Source: Anisus vortex (Eukaryota > Mollusca > Gastropoda > Planorbidae). Taken from it: 64,000 nt of DNA. Numbering within the stretch: the first letter of the stretch is position 1; every line of letters starts with the position of its first letter. The translations under genes and the position numbers were made by a program. Positions 33,601 through 40,014 of the stretch are shown in pieces. The notes under the pieces were generated by a model that ran no database searches, was not told the origin of the DNA, and saw nothing but the letters and a program-made list of their open reading frames with translations. Location of the stretch: the NCBI GenBank assembly GCA_949126835.1, contig OX421503.1:340001-404000 (forward strand), read 5' to 3'.

Positions 33601-33739
33601 CATTCAAAATGTTTAAGTCATCTAATAACTTGTTAACCTTAGTTATTAAAATAATAATTATATAATTACCTGTAGGCATATATGAATAAAAATTAAAGGT
33701 AAACAGTAGCATTAGACAGCGGAACATTTTGTATTCCAT
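15631..33739 (-). CDS. Gene B: predicted secreted multi-domain Ig-like protein, nine exons
   Basis: In transcript order the exons are 33739-33670, 25206-24871, 24555-24434, 24000-23799, 21870-21737, 21296-21083, 20080-19787, 18741-18421 and 15683-15631. All junctions are GT-AG and every phase fits, giving 581 residues. Order: signal peptide (1-23), Ig-like domain (about 24-135), two two-exon cysteine modules (about 136-243 and 244-359), two further Ig-like domains (about 360-457 and 458-564) and a 17-residue cysteine tail. No transmembrane helix is visible. It is a paralogue of gene A with fewer modules and more Ig domains. The introns carry most of the minisatellites of the region. A secreted recognition or adhesion role is plausible from architecture but not shown. 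Confidence is highest for the exons between 18.4 and 25.2 kb and lower for the two terminal ones. Confidence 0.78.
16050..16225. repeat. 25-bp minisatellite, about seven copies
   Basis: The unit is AAATCACAGGGCTGACTGTA plus CAAAG, nearly perfect, in the last intron of gene B. Confidence 0.95.
16300..16445 (-). repeat. Second tRNA-derived SINE family, copy 1
   Basis: Read on the minus strand the segment holds GCGGTTAGTTCACCGGACTG and a B-box-like GCGGGTTCTATCCCTG with tRNA-like spacing, followed by ACTCCTGCAG-type and GTCCACT-type blocks. The same layout recurs at 63725-63875. Confidence 0.65.
16745..16995 (+). repeat. tRNA-derived SINE, best-preserved copy
   Basis: The head resembles a tRNA: GGGTGGTCGTGTGGCAGCAA followed by a near-perfect RNA polymerase III B box, GGGTTCGAATCC. 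The body contains TACCTGACCTTAGTTGGGGT and CTGGCCACACAATCA. Related copies are at 7440-7635, 12310-12560, 22605-22700 and 35590-35875. It sits in the last intron of gene B. Confidence 0.85.
17010..17740. repeat. AT-rich composite tandem repeat, about 40-bp period
   Basis: Alternating (TA)n runs and the conserved block ACAACAAATTGTGTTTTACT are repeated roughly 17 times with length variation in the TA runs. It lies in the last intron of gene B. Open frames across it are meaningless. Confidence 0.95.
18205..18255 (-). repeat. Dispersed retroelement 3'-end fragment
   Basis: CTTATCTTATAGATTACAGA, then CGCTCCTTCTATAAAGAAGA: same family as 60810-60900, inverted. Confidence 0.6.
18421..18741 (-). 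CDS. Gene B exon 8: Ig-like domain
   Basis: This 321-bp phase 1-1 exon begins after the acceptor CTCTCCGTTATAG. It encodes GAQRLRSKYFQNG in the third frame (cysteine first when joined to the previous exon), VFNNTNTLEIPVIGYPKPK, and ends MTNFTLRVNNG then FEFSIR. The GYPKPK turn and the alternating TNFTLRV strand fit an Ig-like domain, but the usual cysteine pair is missing. Confidence 0.75.
19015..19100 (-). repeat. Dispersed retroelement 3'-end fragment
   Basis: CTTATCTTATACATTACAGA through CTACGCTCATCCGTGGTCCG and GAGTCTAGTCTTGCAT, the complement of the tail region at 60810-60900. Confidence 0.7.
19190..19470. repeat. 29-bp minisatellite, about ten copies
   Basis: Unit ATTGAACTCTTTAACTCGAT plus TATGTCCCC, with alternating CGATTA and CGAGTA variants that suggest a two-unit higher-order period. 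It is in intron 7 of gene B. Confidence 0.95.
19787..20080 (-). CDS. Gene B exon 7: canonical Ig domain
   Basis: A 294-bp phase 1-1 exon. It has the full Ig signature: B-strand cysteine in SLSFHCSTDGMPTPTIKLY and the F-strand motif CQQAGLYYCNS, about 47 residues apart, followed by a G strand (KKNVSVKIL). This is the clearest Ig domain in either gene. The acceptor is ATACTTTAAG and the donor GTAAGTAA. Confidence 0.88.
20182..21092. repeat. 44-bp intronic array repeating a 5' splice site
   Basis: On the minus strand the unit runs GTAAGTTTGTTGTAACAAGA, ACATTTTAAATTTAGGGAAT, TGCA. The array begins exactly at the donor of exon 6 of gene B (21082), so the authentic splice site is the first unit. 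About eleven later units keep an intact GTAAGTTT; others read ATAAGTTT. A MITE fragment interrupts the array at 20236-20359. Confidence 0.92.
20236..20359 (-). mobile_element. Truncated MITE copy inside the splice-site array
   Basis: In reverse orientation it matches one end of the elements at 56985-57296 and 62323-62639 (GGGCCGTATTTAGGATTG, then CTAAATTTATGTGGGG, then TTAATTC and TGTTACATTCTGT). Most of the element is missing. Confidence 0.75.
21083..21296 (-). CDS. Gene B exon 6: second half of cysteine module 2
   Basis: A 214-bp exon, phase 0 to 1, acceptor TATCTTTAATCAG. It encodes DNFLQYESLNRQVKYL and then NTFALECQFRLLLSN and FWPGQYQFQANMS. The fourth module cysteine and the G-x-Y strand line up with gene A exons 4, 6 and 8. 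Its donor seeds the 44-bp array. Confidence 0.85.
21470..21535 (-). repeat. Dispersed retroelement 3'-end fragment
   Basis: GTTACAGACGCTCTTTCTAT followed by AAAG and a decayed TCTGTGGTTTGAGTCTAGT. Confidence 0.55.
21737..21870 (-). CDS. Gene B exon 5: first half of cysteine module 2
   Basis: A 134-bp exon, phase 1 to 0, acceptor GTTATTTCAG, donor GTATGTTA. It reads DDIQYVVCFTPVAD, then GLYTVKCLTPLPIGHVTC. The second to third cysteine spacing is C-x10-C as in gene A, but the first gap is 18 residues instead of 12, and IFP is replaced by PIG. Confidence 0.8.
22118..22185 (-). repeat. Dispersed retroelement 3'-end fragment
   Basis: AAAGAAGATTTTTTGGGTCT then TACGCTCATCAGTGGTCCGA and GTCTAGTCTTGCATC, same family as 60810-60900. 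Confidence 0.6.
22605..22700 (-). repeat. SINE fragment
   Basis: Short piece (GCCTTAACCAGTTTCCGTGG, CCACGGCATACTA, GCCACCTTTACTTTTCT) of the SINE family best seen at 16745-16995. It directly precedes the array at 22735. Confidence 0.55.
22735..23525. repeat. About 45-bp minisatellite, about 17 copies
   Basis: The unit carries GACATGCATGGACAAAGGTC, TTGTGTATAT and CTATGGTAAAACTATA, with extra TATTA insertions in some units. It is in intron 4 of gene B. The half GACATGCATGGACA...GGTCTTGTGT is shared with the much larger array at 28735-32550. Confidence 0.95.
23799..24000 (-). CDS. Gene B exon 4: second half of cysteine module 1
   Basis: A 202-bp exon, phase 0 to 1, acceptor AATTTATTACAG, donor GTTAGTGT. 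It reads NVSTFISSIINDGC, then DDAIKCEYIFNQS and GAGQHKFSLTVSANVS. Length is identical to gene A exon 6. There is one extra cysteine near the start. Confidence 0.8.
24434..24555 (-). CDS. Gene B exon 3: first half of cysteine module 1
   Basis: A 122-bp exon, phase 1 to 0, after acceptor ATATTTTTTTCAG, donor GTAAGTCT. It reads AEPKNITCSLTYIIS then NMIVAQCLVYPVIPMD. The third cysteine of the module is absent (valine at that place), so this is the least conserved first-half exon. Confidence 0.75.
24871..25206 (-). CDS. Gene B exon 2: Ig-like domain with retained disulfide
   Basis: A 336-bp phase 1-1 exon after acceptor CTATATTTTCAG. It reads AKTCFFKEGSTINVTCVV, TSVLWQI and YNCTLSSCKLV, and later SLRNLRCQTDNSS. 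The B-strand cysteine, core tryptophan and F-strand cysteine are all present, unlike the equivalent exon of gene A. Its acceptor is the seed of the array at 25207-26350. The donor is GTAGGTAT. Confidence 0.82.
25207..26350. repeat. Irregular minisatellite repeating a 3' splice site
   Basis: On the minus strand the unit reads GTTTGTTCTATATTTCCAGA followed by TGTTAAA. It is closely similar to the authentic boundary of exon 2, CTCTATATTTTCAG then ATGCCAAAAC. Units vary from about 22 to 45 bp through indels in the spacer. There are more than 40 units, and nearly all keep the pyrimidine-poor CTATATTTCCAG-ATG core. Confidence 0.9.
26351..26883. other. Intronic spacer of gene B
   Basis: AT-rich single-copy-looking sequence between two arrays. 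I see no exon or element in it. Confidence 0.5.
26884..27510. repeat. 20-bp minisatellite, about 31 copies
   Basis: The unit ACCCACTATTTATCGTATCT is repeated in perfect 20-bp register with scattered single substitutions clustered around 27105-27200. Because 20 is not a multiple of three, all three frames show the same long peptide repeat; the 249-codon frame is not evidence of a gene. Confidence 0.98.
27686..27706. repeat. Poly-C tract
   Basis: An uninterrupted run of about 21 cytosines in the first intron of gene B. Its length in the assembly may be unreliable. Confidence 0.9.
27905..27980 (-). repeat. Dispersed retroelement 3'-end fragment
   Basis: CTTATCTTATACATTACAGA, CGCTCCTTCTATAAAGAAGA and CTACGCTCATCCGTGGTCAT: well-preserved inverted copy of the tail at 60810-60900. 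Confidence 0.7.
28470..28590. repeat. Direct duplication of about 53 bp
   Basis: The segment AGAAAATAATAGAAGACTAA to TTGATAAACTATT occurs twice in succession just before the large array. Confidence 0.9.
28735..32550. repeat. 3.8-kb minisatellite, 39-bp unit, about 100 copies
   Basis: The basic unit is GACATGCATGGACAGACAGA, GGTCTTGTGTTTATCAAGT. Shorter variants lose one GACA or read ATACATGGACAAAGGTCTTGG. From about 30,800 on, an extra TTTATCCAGAAGTCTTGTG piece recurs, giving higher-order units. A 39-bp period keeps frames open on both strands (up to 321 codons), which explains the many overlapping open frames. It lies in intron 1 of gene B. Confidence 0.98.
32551..33273. other. Intronic spacer of gene B
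   Basis: AT-rich sequence between the large array and the small 43-bp array. No exon recognised. Confidence 0.5.
33274..33441. repeat. 43-bp tandem repeat, four copies
   Basis: The unit includes GAAGTAGAAGAAGACGCTAA and CCACTACGCTAACCACGTAC, nearly perfect. Confidence 0.95.
33670..33739 (-). CDS. Gene B exon 1: signal peptide
   Basis: On the minus strand an ATG opens MEYKMFRCLMLLFTFNFYSY, a hydrophobic leader, followed by MPT and a phase-1 G before the donor GTAATTAT. Its phase matches exon 2 across an 8.5-kb intron. It is the only leader of this kind I found in the right phase upstream of exon 2. Confidence 0.65.
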
Positions 33740-34519
33740 GTTTCAACTTTACATGTGTAAAAATAAAGATTTTGAGTCAACTTAAAGCAGGAATGTTTAA
33801 AATTATCTCATTAAGTACAGCGCTTACCATTTGATTTTTTTTTTAAATGTTTCTTATCAGTGTTACCAACTCGTGTAATTTTTTTTAATTTCCAAAAATA
33901 CCTTAATATGTTGTATCAAAAATAAGTATATTATGGAGGTGCTATATAATATTATATAAATTAGTTCTTCCCAATCAAACATTACTTTATCCAGTAGGGT
34001 GGAAGGAAGTCAATCCTATGTTTTAGTAGTAAGTTTGATTTTAAATATTTTGACATATTAAAAGCTATTTTAGAGTTGTCAACAATATTAGCAGTTTTAT
34101 CTTAAACTTCTAAATCTAGCTCAAACGGTATAGGCTTAGTCTAGTGATATTAGAGATACCTGTCACTGACCAAAACTCGACCAAAGTACTTTTAGTGTAA
34201 ATAATTGAATATTTTTTATATCCAGTCTTCTGTCATCCGTCTAGTCCTAGGCTCTGGTTCACTTTGATAATAAGTAAATAAGTAGTTTCTTTAAATGTTG
34301 GCAAAACAACAATTACACTTCTGACTACATTATACTATATTATCGGCTATATCGTAACGCAGAAATGCTAGAATCTACCCAGTTTGTTCTTCATGAAATG
34401 TGGTTAGCTGCAACTTGGTGTTGATTCTAACTTTGGGTAAAAAAATAAGAAATAAACTTGGTGCGTTATTGGCGCATCATTCATGAGTGTCTCTATATTA
34501 ATTATATATTACAGGAGCT
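33740..34519. other. 5' flank of gene B
   Basis: AT-rich, no clear core promoter or open frame. If exon 1 is right, the transcription start should lie within the first few hundred bases here. Confidence 0.45.
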
Positions 34520-34524
34520 CAGAC

Positions 34525-34990
34525 ATGGGAAAGAACTAACAAGAAAACAAAAACACACGGGAAAGAACTAACAAGAAAACAAAAACACACGGGAAAGAAC
34601 TAACAAAAGAAAACAAAAACACAGGGGAAAGAACTAACAAGAATTAAAACACACAGGGGAAAGAACTAACAAGAATTAAAACACACAGGGGAAAGAACTA
34701 ACAAGAATTAAAACACACAGGGGAAAGAACTAACAAGAATTAAAACACACAGGGGAAAGAACTAACAAGAATTAAAACACACAGGGGAAAGAACTAACAA
34801 GAATTAAAACACACAGGGGAAAGAACTAACAAGAATTAAAACACACAGGGGAAAGCACTAACAAGAATTAAAACACACAGGGGAAAGAACCAACAAGAAT
34901 TAAAACACACAGGGGAAAGAACTAACAAGAATTAAAACACACAGGGGAAAGAACTAGAAAAAAAGAAGACACTTGGGAAAAAACTAACAA
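34525..34990. repeat. 32-33-bp minisatellite, about 14 copies
   Basis: Units read GGGAAAGAACTAACAAGAAT followed by TAAAACACACAG. The first three copies are a longer AAAACAAAAACACAC variant. Confidence 0.97.
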
Positions 34991-35261
34991 GAAAGGAGAA
35001 TACAAACAACTTGAATTAGTTCCAAACTGTATTTGTGTATTTGTGTACTGATCCTTTAGTTTAATTTAGTTTAAATCATGAAAAAAAAGGCATAAAAATA
35101 TTCTTGATAATTCTTTAGTAACATTATAAAAAACAACAACAATGTATTAGGGTGCAAGGATTAATTATAAAACAAAAGCAATTTAAAACAAACATATATA
35201 GCTTAATTATACTTTAGACAAAAAGTCTTTGTACAAACTATTTTTAAAAAGTGAATTATAT

Positions 35262-35352
35262 GATTGAATATACACTTTTGAGTGACATAGGATATATATA
35301 CACTTTTGAGTGACATAGGATATATATACACTTTTGAGTGACATAGGATATA
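35262..35352. repeat. Short tandem repeat, three copies
   Basis: TACACTTTTGAGTGACATAG followed by GATATA, three times. Confidence 0.95.
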
Positions 35353-35589
35353 TTTTTTTTTAATGCAAATAAAATGAAACGGAAATGGAACACCTAACGA
35401 AATCAATTTAATTTTTATGAAAAAAAAGGATGATTAAGTGACATTAAGTCATGAAACGGGTTACATGGGCTAATCAGAACACCCATTAAGTTAAAGTCAT
35501 TTAAAACAAACTATCATCAAAATAAAAGACTACTACAACAGAGAATGAAGCCATGTCTATGAATTATAAGACAATTTTCTTCTTATGTG

Positions 35590-35875
35590 GGGCTTGGTGG
35601 TCTTGTGCCAGCACAGTCAATGTAAGTCAAATTGCCATTTTTATAGTCTTTGGTTTAAATCCATGTTAACGCCAGCGTTTTCCCTAAGATTGGAAGGCAG
35701 CCCTTATGTCTACCCACCTCTGATGGGTACCTGACCTTAGTTGGGGTAAAGTAAAGGCGGCTGTGCATACTGCTGGCCACACAATCAGTATGGCGTGGTC
35801 AAAGAAACTGGTGAACGCTGCTTTACCAGCCCAATGATAAATTTGGTCCAACGGGATACTGTACTGTTTTTGTAT
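35590..35875 (+). repeat. tRNA-derived SINE, decayed head
   Basis: The body (GGGTACCTGACCTTAGTTGG, GGTAAAGTAAAGGCGGCTGT, CTGGCCACACAATCAGTATG) matches the SINE at 16745-16995; the tRNA-like head is degraded or interrupted. Confidence 0.75.
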
Positions 35876-36079
35876 TCATGATTATAGTGCCTCAAATTAC
35901 AAGTTAAGAAATATACTGGGTACCCACACATTTACACATAAACAAGATGCTTTAAAATAAAGTAGCCTACTTCATTTTGTGGATACAATTTTCAATAGTG
36001 AGACATTCCAATATTTCATTGATCTATACATTTATTTGAAATTGAAACCAAGTACCGAGTAGATATCTGAACTATTCAC

Positions 36080-37500
36080 ACTGTTACGAAACGCCGTTTC
36101 ATAATTATTAATAACTGCGAAGATATTTTAAAATGTCTATTGTTAATTGTAGTTGAACACTAATGCGCCGTAGAGAGTTATTAGTTGATCAATGAATACC
36201 TCCCTTTGTTAAAATAAAGACTATAAGATCCCTCTAAACATGGCGTCTCAAAACGTCTCTTTTATTAACGTTTTCGGATATTAATTTGATCGATTACTAA
36301 AATAGTTTCTATCAAACCTCAATTGTATCATGCAGAGTTATTGTCTCTTGGAGCGAATACGAATATGATAGATTCAATTAAACCCCCAAACTGACTCACT
36401 ATAAAAGGCAATGTAAACGACGCCCGCTTTTTTCCATTGTACATCTGCTAGAGGAAGCTATGCTATTATACTCTGATGTTAACTGAATACTACAATGCTT
36501 TATTCATACGAATTATTGTGTTTTCTAATATCATTCGAATGGATAATATCTTTAAAACTACTAAATAAAAAAAATTATAAATCACTTTTACAATTCAGCT
36601 ATAGCAAACTTGTTAACGTATGCAATAACTCACTGGAAAGGAAACATGTCAGCGAAACTGAAGCGCCGTTTGGATAGTCTTATAAATAGAGCGTGAAAAC
36701 CCACAGAAATGACTCTACCTTTTCTATATGAACTATTTCAACAACGATGCCTCTGCAAAGTGAAAATACTCAAAAATAGCATGCATCCACTACACAACAA
36801 CTGCGTAAAATGAACACTTTAGTGGCCGACTCCTGTCAATTAGAGCCTGAACTGAAAGGTACAAGAACTCCTTTGTTCCTTAAATATGTGAGACTATGTC
36901 AACGCTGCTCCTGACTAAAGCATAATCAAGAGCAAGATGCATGTTTTGCAGATCTGAAGATGACTATAGTTTGTATGTGTGTGTGTTGTAGGCCTATTGG
37001 TTCTGGTTGTTGTGCTTGTGTTCTTGTAATACTGCAATGTAATCAAACCACATTTCCTTTTTGAATCAATATAGAAATCGTATCTTATCTTATTCTATAT
37101 ATAGAGATAATCAACGCCGATGGCCAAACACTATTTTAAACAAAAAGACAATTGGAAAAAGAACTTCTGTATATAGGCCCTATCTTTTAACTTTCAATAG
37201 TCCTTGCTGCATGGGGAAACTTCAACCCACCGTCAGTAAATAATCTTCCTTCGTTGTTTTCCTCTCCCCCCACCCTCCACATTGTTTTTATTCACGCAGA
37301 ATGTAGAGTGTAGTGCATAGATTCTCAACATTGGCCATGGTTCGGCGTGAAAAGTGAAAGTGACAGTGTTTTGATTTCTGATGTTATTCCTCTTAATTGT
37401 GTGTGTTATTTTGTGATCTAAATATGTAATTTCATACCAATTTGCACATTATTACCTCAGCTAGACGCTGATATGATTTATATTGGTGACCTCTATCTAT
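36080..37500. other. Unassigned stretch with a TATA-like element
   Basis: A TGTTACGAAACG motif at about 36083 and a strong TATA-like ACTATAAAAGGC at about 36400 resemble LTR features, but no matching right end was found. Open frames at 36495 and 37061 have no recognisable content. Confidence 0.3.
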
Positions 37501-37519
37501 CTAATTGATTATTGTTGGT

Positions 37520-38030
37520 TTTAATTGTTGTTGTTGGCATCCGTCCGTCTCGAGAGACGATGGTGTAGCTTCATGGGTGGGATGTCCAGCTGCACCGCCG
37601 AGAATGGCTGTGTAGACCAACTCGGGAGTGGCAATCCCTGCCGCACTTGAGACATTTGAAGGCGGATGGCTGTTGTAGTAGGTGTTTCCGACTCGCTCTC
37701 CTCTGAATGGCCGTCTCATTTCGACCAGTTTCTGCGCAGGATGTGCCACGCCTGACTGCGAGCCTCCAGGTTGGTCGATCAGCGGCTTGGCATTCCCATG
37801 TGTCGAGGTCAATGGAGCTCTTGATCAAGTCCCTTTTACAAAGGTCCTTGAAGCGCAATTTCGGGCGCCCTGTCTTCCTAAGACCTTCTACCAGTTCTAC
37901 GTAGAGGAGGTCTTTGGGAATGCGGCCTGCATTCATTCTCCTTACATGGCCGAGCCACCTGAGGCGTTTCTCGCTGAGCATACGAAAATGTCAACACCTC
38001 AGCATCTAAGGAAGATGACATTACTTTAAC
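37520..38030 (-). mobile_element. 3' end of a non-LTR retrotransposon with terminal zinc finger
   Basis: The minus-strand frame 37981-37571 begins at MLSEKRLRWLGHVRRM and continues with KDLLYVELVEGLRKTGRP, KLRFKDLCKRDL and DRPTWRLAV. It ends in a C2H2-like finger (FKCLKCGRDC, then SHSRRC). This is the usual C-terminal block of a metazoan non-LTR RT. The catalytic part is absent; a stop lies just upstream of the block, so the copy is truncated and dead. Confidence 0.75.
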
Positions 38031-38082
38031 TGTACTATAGGACGGGCACATTAACACCAGTGGCACTGAATATACTTGGCCA

Positions 38083-39000
38083 TTGGGGAAAAACAATGTG
38101 AAAAACTCAACCATGATTTATAATACCAATGAACAGAGACACTTTGCCAAATTAGCTTATGTTAATGTTTGTAGCCTATCTAAAAAGTTAAAGTTTGATG
38201 AGTTTGTAAGTATGATAAATATGTTTGATATTATAGGCTTTTCTGAAACTAAACTAAGTCATGCTAAAAACGATACTATAGATACTACTAGTTTAGAAAA
38301 CTATAAACTTTTTCATAAATTTAGAAATTTTACAAACTCTAGTAGATCTGGTGGATGTAGCTATAAACAAATTCTCTACAAGATAATATATATATATATA
38401 TCAGACTTCTAAAATGTGACAATGATGAAATGATTTGGTTGCAGATAGAAACGGATGATAATCCCCTTTTAATTCTAACTATTTATACTCCACCTGAGAA
38501 CTCCCCATATGCCCAACCTGATTTTTTTAATATCCTAGAAAAAGAAATTACTAATAAAAGAAATATTAGTAATAATATAATAATTATGGGAGACTTCAAC
38601 GCGCATACTAATGAAGCAGTAGATTACATTTCAGAAGATATAACTAACTCACGCGAGCTATATGTGGATATATGTACACAATCAGAGGAATTACTTAAAA
38701 GAAATGAAATACCACTTACACAAAAAAACGTAGATACCAATGCAATGAATAACTGGGGAAGGAAATGAATTGACATGTGCAAGAATACTAATGTTGTAAT
38801 AGTGAATGGAAGAAAGGGAGTAATAGCATCGAAACCCACTACTACGTTTGGCACGGTAATCGACTAAGCTATATTCTGGTAGATAATAGCATTTTTCATA
38901 AACTAAATAATATAATAATTCATGATTTCGACTATTTATTTTCAGACATTCACTGCCTGATATCATGCGAATATGAGGTTGCTGTGGTAGATAGGGCAAG
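38083..39000 (+). mobile_element. Decayed endonuclease fragment of another non-LTR retrotransposon
   Basis: Two adjacent frames (38083-38412 and 38430-38768) carry pieces of an apurinic-type endonuclease: AYVNVCSLSKKLKFDEF, IIGFSETKLS (catalytic glutamate), then IIIMGDFNAHT. A later SDIHCL in another frame corresponds to the final catalytic histidine motif. At least two frameshifts and a stop separate them. The layout resembles CR1/L2-type endonucleases more than the RTE one at 53.8 kb. No RT follows. Confidence 0.7.
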
Positions 39001-39217
39001 TAATGTTAGTGGACAAACTAAGTGCGTAAAAAAACTTACTATTTTTGCAAAAGAACTCTTGCCTGCATTTAAAAAATAGGTACACGAATTAACCAGCTAA
39101 TCATTTTCTAAAAAAGTAATAATAATGTAGGTATGTCTTTGTATATGAGCAAAGATTAAACGGTGCGATATAATAAAATACTTAGTCGAAAGTATTGAAA
39201 TTATTTATATAAGTGTG

Positions 39218-39845
39218 TTATTACAGACCTCCTGTAGTATTAAATTTAAATTAAGTGGTCTCGTTAAAGAGGTTGTAATAAATAACAAACAATATTAATT
39301 ATTTGTAGCTAACTTAATTAATAAAAATTAAAATAATTTATTTAATAAAACAACCCTTCAGACGATACCAATTTTAAAACAATTTATTTACTAAGTCAAA
39401 TTAATATCAAAAGAAAAATAGAAAAGAAAAATCAACTCACGAATATCCTTACAACAGAATAAAACAACAATGTAATAATGCGTACAGGTACATAAAAGAT
39501 ACAATACAGCTCTGCCACTGATGCGCTTACAATATGCTTAAACCAAGACTCAAGAATACTACATCGATGTAAAAACTTCCCTTCTATCACGCGAATCTCC
39601 TATATTTATACTATACATGTTAGAGATTTCTAGAATAAAAGTAGGCTAAGAATAACTCACAAAAATTGTCAACATCTCTTTCTAACATGTTCCAGAGGGT
39701 GAAAGAATGATCTAGGTACACTCTAGTAAACAACAATTCTTGACGCAACAGTAGCAGAGTTCAACTAGAGGTCAGGACTAAGGCCCTGGCAGTGGTGCAG
39801 TTAATTACATAGGAGGGAAACAAAATATAATCTAAACACATAACA
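39218..39845 (-). repeat. 3' LTR of the retrotransposon
   Basis: 628 bp. On the minus strand it starts TGTTATGTG and ends CTGTAATAA. It differs from the other LTR by G/A in GTTAAAGAGG and A/T in TTAGAGATTT. Confidence 0.93.
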
Positions 39846-39855
39846 CCTCCCTCCT
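39846..39855 (-). other. Polypurine tract
   Basis: AGGAGGGAGG on the minus strand lies immediately before the 3' LTR, the expected place for the plus-strand primer. Confidence 0.85.
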
Positions 39856-40014
39856 AAAAATAAAAAGTTTACATTTAGTAAGAAATGTAAATCTTTTTAC
39901 AGCTTAATTAAAAATGTATAAGATACACTAAATATACTGTAGTAGTACATTAAACAGGATGTTACCGGATGTACAATAATAAACATAATAATAATAATTT
40001 AATTTTTTTTTTTT

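Noticed and set aside
6690..33739. Assigning genes A and B to the fibrinogen-related (FREP) immune family of snails
   Set aside because: No fibrinogen domain, lectin domain or known interceptor region is visible; the resemblance is limited to secreted Ig-like architecture.
36080..36760. A solo LTR beginning TGTTACGAAACG
   Set aside because: No matching right terminus or target duplication was found, so it is left as an unassigned stretch.
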